DNA of 64,000 bases from Asanoa ferruginea (GTDB taxonomy: Bacteria > Actinomycetota > Actinomycetes > Mycobacteriales > Micromonosporaceae). Each line of letters begins with the position of its first letter. Position 1 is the stretch's first letter. The translations under genes were made by a program, and so were the position numbers. The stretch spans positions 1,116,001 to 1,180,000 of the forward strand of contig NZ_QUMQ01000001.1 in NCBI RefSeq assembly GCF_003387075.1, read 5' to 3'. The notes beneath the pieces are model-generated. The model was not told the DNA's origin. It made no database searches and saw nothing but the letters and a program-made list of their open reading frames with translations. Of this stretch, positions 47,641 through 56,657 are shown piece after piece.

Positions 47641-49211
47641 CCACGAACCTCGCGGACCTTGCCAAGGACGATGCCGCCGCCGCGACGAAGAAGGCGATCG
47701 GCAACGTCGCGCGGGGTGGTGCCGCGGGGATCGTCGGCGCGGGCGTGGCCGGGTTGGCCGGGCTCGCGGTCACCTGGCTGGTCGCGCACCGGCTCGGCCC
47801 GGAGCACGCGGGCGCGTTCTTCGCCGCCACGGCCGCGTTCGTGCTCACCTCGACGCTGGCGAAGTTGGGCACGCAGACCGGGCTGGTCTACTGGCCGGCC
47901 CGGTTGCGCGCGCGCGGCCACGGTTTCCTACTCGGTGCCTGCCTGCGCACCGCGTTCGCGCCGGTGGTCTGCGCGGCTCTCGGTGTCGGCGTGCTGCTGT
48001 TCGTCGACGCGCCGGCACTGGCGCGGTTGACCGCCGGCGACGCGTCGCCCGCCGTACGCGCCGAGTTGGTCACCCAGATCCGGCTGCTGGCCGCGTTCGT
48101 GCCGCTGGCGGTGCTGTCCGACACGCTGCTCGCGGCGACCCGCGGCTACCGGCTGATCCGGCCGACCGTGCTGCTCGACAAGCTGGTCCGGCCGGGGCTA
48201 CAGACGGTCGGCGTCGCGGCGGTCGCGGTCAGCGGTTCGGCCGGGCCGAGCCTGTTCGCGCTCGCCTGGGCGCTGCCCTACGTGCCGACGGCCGTTTTCG
48301 CCGGCTACGCGCTGCACCGGGCACACACCCAGACCATGGCCGACATCGTGCCGACCCGGGTGAAGCGCTCGCACCGGGCCAGCATGCGGCGGGCGTTCTG
48401 GCGGTTCACCGGCCCGCGCTCGGTCGCGTCGGTTGCCCAACTCGCGTTGCAGCGGGTCGACGTGCTGCTGGTGGCCGCGCTTGCCGGGCTCGGCGCCGCC
48501 GGGCTCTACGCGGTCGCCGGCCGGTTCGTGGTGTTGGGGCAGTTCGCCAACCAGGGCATCTCGCAGGCCGTGCAGCCGCGGCTGGCCGAGGCGCTCGCCG
48601 TCAAGGACCGCACCGCCGCCAACGCGCTCTACCAGACCGCGACCGGCTGGCTGGTGCTGCTGACCTGGCCGCTCTACCTGCTGGTGATGACCTACGCGCC
48701 GGCCTACCTGAGCATCTTCGGCTCCGCCTACCGCGACGCCGCGCCGATCGTGCTGGTGCTGGCCGGCGCGATGCTGGTCGCCACCGGCTGCGGGATGGTC
48801 GACATCGTGCTGTCGATGGCCGGCCGCACCGCCTGGAACCTCGGCAACGTGCTGGTCGCGCTCGGCCTGACGATCGCCCTCGACCTCACGCTGATCCCGC
48901 GCATCGGCGCGCTGGGCGCCGCGATCGGCCTGGCCGCGGCCGTGGTGGCCAACAACGTGCTGCCGCTCGCCCAGGTCGGCCTGGGGCTGCGGCTGCATCC
49001 GTTCGGCGCCGGTTGGCTGTCGGCCGCCGGGGTCACGCTGCTCAGCTTCGGCCTCGCGCCGTGGCTGGTCGGCTCCCTGCTGGGGGGCGGCGGTGCCGCC
49101 ACCGTGACCGCGCTCGGTGTCGCGGTCGCCACGTATCTGGCCGGAGTGCGCCTCCTGCGCGGGCCACTCGCGTTGGACGCGTTGAAGGCGTTACGCCCGC
49201 GGCGCCGGTGA
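47637..49211 (+). CDS. Wzx-like polysaccharide flippase (MOP superfamily)
   Basis: 524 aa with about 14 membrane helices, e.g. GVAGLAGLAVTWLVAHRLG, LFALAWALPYVPTAVFAGYA, VLVALGLTIALDLTLIPRIG. The topology and the pattern RFVVLGQFANQGISQAVQPR match polysaccharide exporters of the MOP (MATE/Wzx/MVF) superfamily, which flip undecaprenyl-linked repeat units across the membrane. A short soluble N-terminus (LADLAKDDAAAATKKAIGN) precedes helix 1. It is the natural partner of the Wzy-like and Wzz-like genes upstream. Confidence 0.9.
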   Translation: MTTNLADLAKDDAAAATKKAIGNVARGGAAGIVGAGVAGLAGLAVTWLVAHRLGPEHAGAFFAATAAFVLTSTLAKLGTQTGLVYWPARLRARGHGFLLGACLRTAFAPVVCAALGVGVLLFVDAPALARLTAGDASPAVRAELVTQIRLLAAFVPLAVLSDTLLAATRGYRLIRPTVLLDKLVRPGLQTVGVAAVAVSGSAGPSLFALAWALPYVPTAVFAGYALHRAHTQTMADIVPTRVKRSHRASMRRAFWRFTGPRSVASVAQLALQRVDVLLVAALAGLGAAGLYAVAGRFVVLGQFANQGISQAVQPRLAEALAVKDRTAANALYQTATGWLVLLTWPLYLLVMTYAPAYLSIFGSAYRDAAPIVLVLAGAMLVATGCGMVDIVLSMAGRTAWNLGNVLVALGLTIALDLTLIPRIGALGAAIGLAAAVVANNVLPLAQVGLGLRLHPFGAGWLSAAGVTLLSFGLAPWLVGSLLGGGGAATVTALGVAVATYLAGVRLLRGPLALDALKALRPRRR

Positions 49212-49260
49212 CCGGCCGCGCCGGGTTACGGTCCGTCCGACGAAAGAGGAGAACGTGGTC

Positions 49261-50256
49261 GTGCGTATCCCTGCTGCCGTTGTGTCTGTCGCTCTGGTGG
49301 CCGTGCTGGCTGCCTGCACCGCGACCACCCCCGAGCCGGCGCCGGCGGCCGATCTCGGCCGCCGGCCGGCCGGCGTCGCGACGAACACCGGACCGTTCCA
49401 GAGCGGGCCGGTGAAGGCGCCGGCGGACCGGGTCTGGGTCGGCGCGTGGGTCAAGCCCGACGTGTGGGGGCAGGAGGGGCGGCGGGACGCGGTCAGCGAG
49501 GTCGAGAAGAAGCTCGACCGCCGGTTCGACGTGATCAACACCTACCGGACCTTCGACGAGAAATTCTGGACCGACACCGACAAGGAGTACGTGAAGCGCG
49601 GCAGCATCGTGATGATCAGCTGGGCCTCCGGCGACACGCGGTCGATGTTGGACGGTGTGCACGACGACCTGATCCGGGAACAGGCGCGCAAGGTGGCCAA
49701 GGCGAAGAAGCCGGTGATGATGCGGTTCCGCTGGGAGATGGACCGGCCCAACCTGCGGCCGACGATGTGGTCCCCGGAGGACTACATCGCGGCGTGGAAA
49801 TACACCCGGAAGATCTTCAAGGAGGAGGGCGCGACCAACGCCTCGTGGGTCTGGTGCCCGACCGAGGAGGGGTTCGACCGGGGCGAGGCGCCCGATTTCT
49901 ACCCGGGCGACGACCAGGTCGACTGGACCTGCGTCGACGTCTACGCGACCAGCGAGTATGTGCTGCTCGACCAGCTCATGGGTACGTTCCTGAAATGGGC
50001 CGCCGAGCGACCGAAGCCCATCATCGTTGGCGAGTTCGGGGTGTCCAAGGCGTGGTCGTCGGAGCAGCGCGCGGCCTGGATCCGCGACGCGGCCGGCGTG
50101 ATCAAGGCCAACCCGCAGATCCGGGCGGTCGCCTATTTCGACTCGGATCCCGACGACCGGACGACGGCGATGCAATTCAAGATCTCTGACGACAAGCCCG
50201 CGTTCGACGCGTTCCGGGATCTCGACGACGAGTTGTCAGGCGTAAAGCGCGGCTAG
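49261..50256 (+). CDS. GH26-like glycoside hydrolase lipoprotein
   Basis: 331 aa. A lipoprotein signal ([19 protein letters not shown]) precedes a single (beta/alpha)8 domain with the acid/base Glu in [13 protein letters not shown] and the nucleophile Glu in [13 protein letters not shown]. It lacks the linkers of the GH26-like protein at 39.9 kb. Being anchored outside the membrane and encoded at the end of the polysaccharide operon, it may cut aberrant or secreted chains. GTG 49261 is preferred to GTG 49255 because AGGAG (49247-49251) is 9 nt upstream. Confidence 0.86.
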   Translation: MRIPAAVVSVALVAVLAACTATTPEPAPAADLGRRPAGVATNTGPFQSGPVKAPADRVWVGAWVKPDVWGQEGRRDAVSEVEKKLDRRFDVINTYRTFDEKFWTDTDKEYVKRGSIVMISWASGDTRSMLDGVHDDLIREQARKVAKAKKPVMMRFRWEMDRPNLRPTMWSPEDYIAAWKYTRKIFKEEGATNASWVWCPTEEGFDRGEAPDFYPGDDQVDWTCVDVYATSEYVLLDQLMGTFLKWAAERPKPIIVGEFGVSKAWSSEQRAAWIRDAAGVIKANPQIRAVAYFDSDPDDRTTAMQFKISDDKPAFDAFRDLDDELSGVKRG

Positions 50257-51171
50257 CTTCTTGGCGGTGTCGGCCAGCCGGTCACGCAGTTCCGGTGGGT
50301 CGAGCACCTCGACCTCCGCGCCGAGGCGGAGCAGCTCGCCGCACGCGTGGTCGATCGACTCGATCGGGATGATGGCGGTGACCCAGCCGTCGTCGCCCGG
50401 CGTGGCCTTTTCGACCCGCCAGCGCTCGCGGCCTGCGGGCGAGAGCCGGATCGTCGCCTCGCCGGTCACCAGCCGGGCCCGGAACTCGGTCACCTGGCCC
50501 TGCCAGTGTTTCGCGAGATCGAAGCTTTCCGGTCTGCGGAACGTCTCGCCCGTCTCGGCCAGCGCCATGATCTGGTTGACCCGGTAGGTGGCCGGGCGCG
50601 TGCCGCCGGCGCGGACCGCGATGACATACCACCGGCCGCCCTTGAGCACGAGGCCGTAGGGCTCTACGGTGCGCTCGACCTCGCGTTCCCACCCTCGATA
50701 GTGGATGGTGACCCGGCGCTGCTCCCAGACCGCCGCGGCGACGGCGGCCAGGTGTGGCGACTGGTCGCCGTCGGCATACCAGTTGGAGGCGTCGAGGTGG
50801 AACCGTTGGGCGGCCGACTGGGCGCGTTCGCGGAGCGCCGCCGGCAGCGACGCTTCGAGCTTGAGCCTGGTCGCCTCGACCAGCGCGGTCAGGCCGAGCT
50901 CCGCGGCCGGGCCGGGCAGGCCGTGCAGGGCGAGCGCTTCGGCTTCGGGCCCGGTCAGGCCGGTCAGCCGGGTGCGATAGCCGTCGAGGAGCTGATAGCC
51001 GCCGGCGTGGCCCGCCTCGCCGTAGAGCGGGATGCCGGCGGCGTGCAGCGCGTCGACGTCGCGGTAGACGGTGCGGGTGGAGACCTCGAGCTCGGCGGCG
51101 AGCTGGCCGGCGGTCAGCCGGCCACGGTTCTGCAGAAGAAGGAGGAGGGAGACGAGTCGACTGGCGCGCAC
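50236..51171 (-). CDS. YafY-type WYL-domain transcriptional regulator
   Basis: 311 aa. The N-terminal HTH ([40 protein letters not shown]) is followed by the WYL domain ([20 protein letters not shown]) and a C-terminal WCX region. WYL proteins bind nucleic acid or nucleotide-like ligands. The GTG start touches a perfect palindrome at 51174-51194, implying autoregulation and control of the divergent gene. The 3' end overlaps the GH26-like gene by 21 nt convergently. Confidence 0.93.
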   Translation of the reverse strand: MRASRLVSLLLLLQNRGRLTAGQLAAELEVSTRTVYRDVDALHAAGIPLYGEAGHAGGYQLLDGYRTRLTGLTGPEAEALALHGLPGPAAELGLTALVEATRLKLEASLPAALRERAQSAAQRFHLDASNWYADGDQSPHLAAVAAAVWEQRRVTIHYRGWEREVERTVEPYGLVLKGGRWYVIAVRAGGTRPATYRVNQIMALAETGETFRRPESFDLAKHWQGQVTEFRARLVTGEATIRLSPAGRERWRVEKATPGDDGWVTAIIPIESIDHACGELLRLGAEVEVLDPPELRDRLADTAKKLAALYA

Positions 51172-51173
51172 TT

Positions 51174-51194
51174 CACTGACACTACGTGTCAGTG
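51174..51194. promoter_or_regulatory. Perfect 21-bp palindromic operator
   Basis: CACTGACAC-TAC-GTGTCAGTG: two perfect 9-bp arms around a 3-bp centre, 2 bp from the WYL-regulator start codon and 22 bp from the divergent start at 51217. Its symmetry and location mark it as the operator of this divergent pair. Confidence 0.8.
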
Positions 51195-51216
51195 GTCGGG
51201 GTCTACCGTCTCGATC

Positions 51217-51675
51217 ATGAATGACTTCGAATTTCTCGTCGGCGGTACCTGGGATGTCGTCAACCGTCGGCTCCTGGAGCGGCACACCGGCAGCGATAAG
51301 TGGGACGAGTTTCCGGGCGTGACGGTGGCGCACTCGTTCTTCGGCGGGAACGGCAGCTTCGACGAGATCACCTTTCCGACGCTGGGCACCGCCGGCGCGA
51401 CGGTGCGTGCGTTCGACCCGGCCAAGGAGGAGTGGTCGATCTGGTGGATCAGCAGCCGGGACGGGCAGCTCACCCCACCGGTGGTCGGCCGCTGGACCGA
51501 CGGCGTCGGCCTGTTCTACGGCGACGACGTCGACGGTGACCTGCCGGTCCGCTGCCGCTTCACCTGGACCCGGGAGGGTGCTGACCGGGCCCGGTGGGAG
51601 CAGGCGTTCTCGACGGACGGCGAGCAGACCTGGGAGACCAACTGGGTGATGGAGATGACCCGCCGGGCCGGCTAG
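51217..51675 (+). CDS. DUF1579/lipocalin-like small protein
   Basis: 152 aa, no signal peptide. A beta-rich pattern with [14 protein letters not shown] at the N-terminus, [35 protein letters not shown] and a closing [11 protein letters not shown] matches DUF1579-like lipocalin folds. Such proteins are often controlled by an adjacent YafY-type regulator. It may bind a small ligand; function unknown. Promoter and operator are in the 45-bp divergent gap. Confidence 0.82.
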   Translation: MNDFEFLVGGTWDVVNRRLLERHTGSDKWDEFPGVTVAHSFFGGNGSFDEITFPTLGTAGATVRAFDPAKEEWSIWWISSRDGQLTPPVVGRWTDGVGLFYGDDVDGDLPVRCRFTWTREGADRARWEQAFSTDGEQTWETNWVMEMTRRAG

Positions 51676-51683
51676 CGCATGTG

Positions 51684-52319
51684 TCACGTGGACCGGTGGA
51701 AGTCAGCGGTTTCGTAGATGGTCCGCTGGGCGAGCAGGTCGGACTCGCCGCAGTCGTCATCGACGACATGTATCCGCAGCGTGGTGGTCGAGGCGGCGAT
51801 GTCGAAGACCACATCGCACTGGTGGCTCGCTTCGCGTACCCGTACCGTCGATTCTTCGATCGTGTAGGTCCCCTGGAAGCCCGGCTCGGGCGCAGCGCTG
51901 TCCGCGCGGACGAACGAAGCCCATTGGGTGGTGGTGATGCGGAGGATGATCCGGTGTTCCTGTGCTGGTCCGCCCATGGGTGGGCCGAGGAACGCCCGCG
52001 CGGCAGCGTCGCTTCCCCCGGCCCGCCGATAGCTGGCCGCCCAATCAGTTGCCGGCAGAGACCGGGTCTCCCAACTGCCGGTCAGTGCGTCCGACGACAG
52101 GGTCGCCGGGGTCTGCCGCCCAGCCGGCAGCACGAGGACGCCGACCGAGGCGAGTGCCGCCAGCACCGCGGTCAGCAACGCGGCCCGCTGGAGTCGGCGG
52201 CGCCGCCGCCCGCGTGCGGTCGCCCGCGGCAGCAGTTCCGCGACAGGAGGATCGACGGCGTCGGCGGCGCGGGTCAGTGCGGAGCGCAGCCGGCCCTCCA
52301 GGCCCGGATCACCGGACAT
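51684..52319 (-). CDS. Membrane-anchored protein co-encoded with ECF sigma factor
   Basis: 211 aa. A cytoplasmic N-terminus ([20 protein letters not shown]), a basic stretch ([10 protein letters not shown]), one membrane helix ([20 protein letters not shown]) and an extracytoplasmic domain with two Cys ([14 protein letters not shown]). The ATG overlaps the sigma gene by 11 nt. Layout is like an anti-sigma factor or a sigma-dependent effector, but no zinc-binding HxxxCxxC anti-sigma motif is present. Confidence 0.78.
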   Translation of the reverse strand: MSGDPGLEGRLRSALTRAADAVDPPVAELLPRATARGRRRRRLQRAALLTAVLAALASVGVLVLPAGRQTPATLSSDALTGSWETRSLPATDWAASYRRAGGSDAAARAFLGPPMGGPAQEHRIILRITTTQWASFVRADSAAPEPGFQGTYTIEESTVRVREASHQCDVVFDIAASTTTLRIHVVDDDCGESDLLAQRTIYETADFHRST

Positions 52320-52806
52320 CGTCCACCTCTTCGTCCCCGAGTACCGCTGCAAGTGTGCGACGAGCCCGGTGGAGCAGCACCTTCGCCGCGGAGATCGAGC
52401 AGTCGAGCAGGGCCGCGACCTCGGCGGTCGGTCGGTCTTCGTAGTAGTAGAGGACGATCGCAGCGCGCTGCTGCGGCGGCAGTGCGGCGGTGGCGCGGAG
52501 CAGGTCGAGATCGATCGGCTCGGGGCCGGCTGCCAACGGTTCGATGACGAGCCGGGACAGGACCTGCCGCCGCCGTTCCCGCTCGGCTGCCCGGACCGCC
52601 ATGCGGATGGCGATCCGGCGTACCCATGCGTGGGGTGCGTCGTATCGGGAGACTTTGGACCAGTGCAGGTAGAGCTGGACGAAAGCGTCCTGGGTGACGT
52701 CTTCGGCCTGCTCACGGTCGTAGAGGATCAAGTAGGCCGTCCGGACGACCGGCCGGAACTGCGCGACGTAGAACGCCGCGTAGTCCGGCTGGCGGTCGGC
52801 CGTCAC
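52309..52806 (-). CDS. SigE-family ECF RNA polymerase sigma factor
   Basis: 165 aa. Region 2 (YVAQFRPVVRTAYLILYDRE, QAEDVTQDAFVQLYLHW) binds core polymerase and the -10; region 4 (LPPQQRAAIVLYYYEDRPTA, then CSISAAKVLLHRARRTLAAV) binds the -35. It belongs to the short actinobacterial SigE-type group. GTG 52806 is preferred over the longer frame to 52872 because GGAGG (52815-52819) is 8 nt upstream. The overlapping membrane-protein gene probably modulates it. Confidence 0.93.
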   Translation of the reverse strand: MTADRQPDYAAFYVAQFRPVVRTAYLILYDREQAEDVTQDAFVQLYLHWSKVSRYDAPHAWVRRIAIRMAVRAAERERRRQVLSRLVIEPLAAGPEPIDLDLLRATAALPPQQRAAIVLYYYEDRPTAEVAALLDCSISAAKVLLHRARRTLAAVLGDEEVDDVR

Positions 52807-52966
52807 CGACACCCCCTCCCGACGGCTCAGCCGGCCAGGAAGGACGGCGCCGACGGCAACGTATTCGGCCATGCCCGATCACCCCCTGCCTAGATACAGG
52901 CCGAGGGCCCATGCCGGGTTACCGCCGAGGCGTAACCTTCTCGGTCGGCGGTGGCTGTCTCCCGGT

Positions 52967-53737
52967 ATGAGGACGACATCGCGGCCCGCGTCAATGGCCG
53001 CTTTCTGCACTGCCGCCATCATTCTGCTCGCGGCCTGTGATTCGGGACAGGGCGCTCCGATTCCCACCGCGCAGCCGCCGCCACAAGCGGCGGAATCCGC
53101 CTCTCCCGCCGCTGGCTGTGCTCCTCAGGGCGGCACGTGCCGTGGCGACCTCGCTGCCGGGACCTACACCACGACGACCTTCCGCCCAGCGATCACCTAC
53201 ACGGTGCCGGATGGCTGGATCAATGGGCTGGACCTGCCGGGCAACTTCCTGCTGTCCCGGACGGTCGACCCGGACGAGAACTTCTACGGCTCCAACGGCA
53301 TCAACCTCATGGCCGATGTCGCGCCGGCGGCGCAAGACTGCGCGGAGGCGGCCGAGCCCGCCGTCGGCCGAACCGCCCAAGAGATCACCCGATGGCTTGC
53401 CGGGCTGCCTGGGCTGAAGTCCACGACGCCGCGCTCGACTTCGATCGGTGGATGGAGCGGATTCACGGTGGACCTCACGCTCGCCGACACCTGGAAGCGG
53501 TCGTGCCCGTTCGCCGACGAGCCGGTGCTCCCCCTGACGATCAGCGGTGACCCGGCGCAGTTCCACCTGACCCGCACGATCGCGGTGAAGGGTTTGTCGC
53601 AACGGGCGTACGTCCTGGACCGCCCCGACGGAAAGAACCTGTTGATCCTTGTGCTCGACATCCCCGGCGGCGTGGCGTTCGACGATTACCTGAAAATCGC
53701 CGCCCCAGTCGTCGAGTCGCTTCGCTTCGCGCCGTGA
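52967..53737 (+). CDS. Lipoprotein of unknown function
   Basis: 256 aa. A lipoprotein signal (MAAFCTAAIILLAAC, Cys at about residue 24) is followed by a Pro/Ala-rich spacer and a beta-rich domain: TTTFRPAITYTVPDGWING, then GINLMADVAPAAQDC and a late PVVESLRFAP. Similar secreted domains with four or more Cys occur in actinomycete surface proteins. Function unknown. It is followed 16 bp later by the beta-propeller gene, probably one transcript. Confidence 0.8.
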   Translation: MRTTSRPASMAAFCTAAIILLAACDSGQGAPIPTAQPPPQAAESASPAAGCAPQGGTCRGDLAAGTYTTTTFRPAITYTVPDGWINGLDLPGNFLLSRTVDPDENFYGSNGINLMADVAPAAQDCAEAAEPAVGRTAQEITRWLAGLPGLKSTTPRSTSIGGWSGFTVDLTLADTWKRSCPFADEPVLPLTISGDPAQFHLTRTIAVKGLSQRAYVLDRPDGKNLLILVLDIPGGVAFDDYLKIAAPVVESLRFAP

Positions 53738-53753
53738 AAAGGGAGGATCTCCG

Positions 53754-54794
53754 ATGACGATGACCGATCAACTGTGGCGACCTTCCCGCGCGGTGGCCGC
53801 GATCGCGGCACTCGGCCTTGCGTTCGTGGCGGGCGTGGCCACACCCGCGACAGCTACGACGCCCGGAGTCAACGGCCGGATCGCTTTCAAGGGATACCTC
53901 GATGCGGACAGGTCGACCGGGGCGATCTTCACGATCCGGCCCGATGGCACATCCGTGCGCCAGGTCACCTGGCCCGCACCCGGCACCGTCGACGACCAGC
54001 CCGACTGGGCTCCGGACGGATCCCTGATCGCTTTCAGACGCTGCGTGCCCGACACGGTGTGCGCGATCTACACCGTCCGGCCCGACGGAACAAGGTTGCA
54101 CAGGCTCAGCCCGCCCTGCCATGCGACGCCGCCGGACCTCGAAACCATGTGCGCCGACGAGTCGGAAGTCGCGTTCATGCCTGACGGCCGCCGCGTCGTC
54201 TTCACTCGCGCCAGCGGCACGATACGCGAGTTCCCCAACGGAGAGGGCTGGATCGAGCACTCGGACCTCGTGATCCGCGATCTCACGGGCAGGAACACGC
54301 GGGTGGTCTTGCGCTCCCGGCCGTTCGCCACCGAAAGCACCGAGGCAGTCGTCTCGCCCGACGGCCGGCAGATCGCCTTCCAAAGGATGAACTCGCCACT
54401 GACCGAACCACCCGGTGGAATCGCTGTCTTCGTCATCGGCAGCGACGGCACCCACCCGCGGCGCGTCACTCCCTGGTCGCTGCGAGCGGGTGACCATCCT
54501 GACTGGTCGCCCGACGGGCGCCGAATCCTGTTCCGGTCCAACGTGGACGGAGGGTTCCTCAACTCCCAGCTCTACCTTGTCCATCCGGACGGACGCCGCC
54601 TGCGCCAACTGACCACCGTCAGCCCCGACACGATGCTCCTTTCCAGCTCCTTCTCGCCCGACGGCACAAAGATCGTCTACGCACAGACCGGCGTGGCCCA
54701 AGAGCCGGACATCTTCACGGCCGACCTCGACGGCACCCACGTTCAACAGATAACCCGCACCTCCCGATGGGAAAGCGCCCCGGACTGGGGCTAG
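53754..54794 (+). CDS. Secreted TolB-like (PD40) beta-propeller protein
   Basis: 346 aa with a cleavable signal (RAVAAIAALGLAFVAGVATP, ATA at the cleavage site). Six-bladed propeller repeats of the PD40 type are seen: DDQPDWAPDGSLIAFRR, EVAFMPDGRRVVFTR, EAVVSPDGRQIAFQRM, DHPDWSPDGRRILFRS, SSFSPDGTKIVYAQTG, and a final WESAPDWG. Such domains bind proteins or carbohydrates at the cell surface. The TAG stop is supplied by the left end of the 100-bp palindromic element. Confidence 0.9.
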   Translation: MTMTDQLWRPSRAVAAIAALGLAFVAGVATPATATTPGVNGRIAFKGYLDADRSTGAIFTIRPDGTSVRQVTWPAPGTVDDQPDWAPDGSLIAFRRCVPDTVCAIYTVRPDGTRLHRLSPPCHATPPDLETMCADESEVAFMPDGRRVVFTRASGTIREFPNGEGWIEHSDLVIRDLTGRNTRVVLRSRPFATESTEAVVSPDGRQIAFQRMNSPLTEPPGGIAVFVIGSDGTHPRRVTPWSLRAGDHPDWSPDGRRILFRSNVDGGFLNSQLYLVHPDGRRLRQLTTVSPDTMLLSSSFSPDGTKIVYAQTGVAQEPDIFTADLDGTHVQQITRTSRWESAPDWG

Positions 54795-54891
54795 GGCGTG
54801 TCTCGTGGATCAAGGTGGTGCTCCGGCGAGGTGCGGTCGGTCGTCGTCTGGGCCCGGCGGAGTGCCGCCTTGATCCACGAGACACGCCCTA
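54792..54891. mobile_element. 100-bp palindromic MITE-like element between convergent genes
   Basis: 24-bp perfect terminal inverted repeats (54792-54815, beginning TAGGGCGTGTCTCGTGGATC, and 54868-54891) enclose a centre that can extend the pairing imperfectly. TA dinucleotides flank both GGGCGTG ends, consistent with a TA target duplication. The left end provides the TAG stop of the TolB-like gene and the right end the TAG stop of the leftward wecG-like gene. It could be a transposon-derived miniature element that also works as a bidirectional terminator. No transposase is nearby. Confidence 0.7.
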
Positions 54892-55659
54892 ACGGCGGGC
54901 AGCTGTTGCCGCGAGGAGGCGCAACGCATAAGGAGCGTCGTGGCGGAGGTAGCGGCGGGCGAGCCTTCTCGGTTCGGTCTTGAGCCGGTGTGCCCATTCC
55001 AGCCCGGCGCGCTGCATCCACACGGGCGCCCGGTGCTGGCGGCCGGCGACGAAGTTGACGGCCATCCCGCAGCCGAGGAACCAGGAGTCCGGCAGGTCGG
55101 CGCGCAGCCGGTCGATCAGCCGCTCCTGGCGCGGGAAGCCGAGGCCGACGAAGACCAGGTCCGGCGCGGCCTTGACGACCGTGTCGACGGCGGCGTCGAC
55201 CGCGTCGGGGTCCTGGTCGAAGCCGAACGGCGGCGACAGGTGGCCGGCGATCGCCAGGCCGGGAAAGCGGGTGGTGAGCCGGTCTGCGGCCTGCTCGGCG
55301 AGTTCCGGCGAGTCGCCGCCGAGCACGAAGACCGAGCGGGCGTCGGCGGCCAGCCCGGAGGAGAGCGACCAGATCAGACTCGAACCGGTGACCCGCTCGG
55401 GCAACGGATTGTTGGCCAGCCGGCTGGCCCAGACCAGCGGCATCCCGTCGGCGACGACCAGCGTCGCGTCGTCCAGGAACGCGCGGACCTCGGGGTTTAC
55501 TCTGGCTTGGCGCACGATGTCGACGTTGGGCGTGAGGATCCGGCCGCCGTGCCCACGCGCCAGCGCCTGCCGCACGACCGTGACCACCCGGCGCTCGGTG
55601 ATCATGTGGACCCGCGAGCCATCCAGGTGAACTCGGGCAAATCCGTAATGAAGCGACAC
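54889..55659 (-). CDS. WecG/TagA/CpsF family glycosyltransferase
   Basis: 256 aa. Family signatures include GGRILTPNVDIVRQARVN, VADGMPLVWASRLANN, VTGSSLIWSLSS, SVFVLGGDSPELAEQAADRL and VFVGLGFPRQERLIDRL. These GT26 enzymes transfer ManNAc(A) or related sugars to lipid-linked intermediates in capsule, teichoic-acid and exopolysaccharide assembly. A GTG at 55659 with GGGAGAG just upstream is used; earlier in-frame sequence has no homology. It is divergent from the second sulfotransferase. Confidence 0.92.
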   Translation of the reverse strand: MSLHYGFARVHLDGSRVHMITERRVVTVVRQALARGHGGRILTPNVDIVRQARVNPEVRAFLDDATLVVADGMPLVWASRLANNPLPERVTGSSLIWSLSSGLAADARSVFVLGGDSPELAEQAADRLTTRFPGLAIAGHLSPPFGFDQDPDAVDAAVDTVVKAAPDLVFVGLGFPRQERLIDRLRADLPDSWFLGCGMAVNFVAGRQHRAPVWMQRAGLEWAHRLKTEPRRLARRYLRHDAPYALRLLAATAARR

Positions 55660-55670
55660 TTCGGCTCTCC

Positions 55671-55696
55671 CGCTCGTTATGTGTGTGAAACGAGCG
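55671..55696. promoter_or_regulatory. Inverted repeat in divergent promoter region
   Basis: Arms CGCTCGTT (55671-55678) and AACGAGCG (55689-55696), spacer 10 nt, in the 50-bp gap between wecG-like and sulfotransferase genes. It could be an operator co-controlling both; it also partly overlaps the leader of the rightward gene. Confidence 0.4.
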
Positions 55697-55709
55697 AAGG
55701 TGGGTAAAA

Positions 55710-56657
55710 GTGGCACGGCTACTCTTCGTCGGCGGGCTGGGCCGCAGCGGCACCACGCTGGTCGAACGGCTGCTCGGTGAGCTGCCCGGGGTCTGCGCGC
55801 TCGGGGAGGTCGTGCACCTCTGGCAACGCGACATCCGCTCCGACGAACGCTGCGGCTGCGGCACCCGGTTCTCGGCGTGCGCGTTCTGGGAGCGGGTCGG
55901 TCAGCTCGCCTTCGGCGGTTGGGACAACGTCGACGTCTACCGGGTGCTCGCGCTGCAGGCCGCGGTCGAACGGACCCGGCACATCCCGCGGCTCGCCTCA
56001 CCCCGGCTCCCCGACGACTACCGCGAGCAGGTCCAGGAGTACGCCGGTTACTACGCGGCCGTCTACCGTGCGGCGGCCGAGGTGACCGGCGCCTCCGTGC
56101 TCGTGGACTCGTCGAAGCACAGCGCGCTGGCGCACTGCCTGCGCTGGGCCCCCGACCTCGACCTGCGGGTGGCGCACGTGGTGCGCGACCCGCGCGGCGT
56201 CGCGCACAGTTGGACCAAGGTGGTCGCCCGGCCGGAGACCGACGGCGAGAGCGAGATGACCCGCTACTCCCCTGGCCGCTCGGCGCTGCTGTGGAACGCG
56301 CACAACGCCGCGTTCGGTCTGCTCGCGCGCCGGGGCGTGCCGCTGCTGCGGGTGCGCTACGAGCAGTTCGTCGCCGACCCGCGGGCCGGGCTGGGCGCGC
56401 TCGCCGGCTTCGCCGGGCTCAGCCTGGGAGCGTCCGATCTGGACTTCCTCACCGAGTCGCACGCCGACCTGACCGTCGGGCACAGCGCGGCCGGCAACCC
56501 GATGCGCTTCTCGGTCGGGCGGATACCACTGCGCCGCGACGACGGCTGGCTGCGCGGCCTGCCGGCCACCGACCGCCGCCTGGTCGGTGCGGTCTGCGCG
56601 CCGCTGCTGCGCGCCTACGGATATCCGGTCATGGTCGCCCGCGGGGGTACCCGATGA
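55710..56657 (+). CDS. Sulfotransferase family protein
   Basis: 315 aa. 5'-phosphosulfate loop LFVGGLGRSGTTLVERLLGE and 3'-phosphate site HVVRDPRGVAHSWTK. Four Cys in RCGCGTRFSACAFW and a GEVVHLWQRD stretch match a subgroup of bacterial carbohydrate/phenolic sulfotransferases. Not closely similar to the sulfotransferase at 46.8 kb, so it probably has a different acceptor. GTG start with AAGG and TGGG upstream; the stop overlaps the GT2 gene (ATGA). Confidence 0.9.
   Translation: MARLLFVGGLGRSGTTLVERLLGELPGVCALGEVVHLWQRDIRSDERCGCGTRFSACAFWERVGQLAFGGWDNVDVYRVLALQAAVERTRHIPRLASPRLPDDYREQVQEYAGYYAAVYRAAAEVTGASVLVDSSKHSALAHCLRWAPDLDLRVAHVVRDPRGVAHSWTKVVARPETDGESEMTRYSPGRSALLWNAHNAAFGLLARRGVPLLRVRYEQFVADPRAGLGALAGFAGLSLGASDLDFLTESHADLTVGHSAAGNPMRFSVGRIPLRRDDGWLRGLPATDRRLVGAVCAPLLRAYGYPVMVARGGTR

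Noticed and set aside
50236-50256. 21-nt convergent overlap as evidence of a frameshift or false gene
   Set aside because: Both the GH26-like lipoprotein and the WYL regulator have normal C-termini and strong homology; such small tail overlaps are common in this window.
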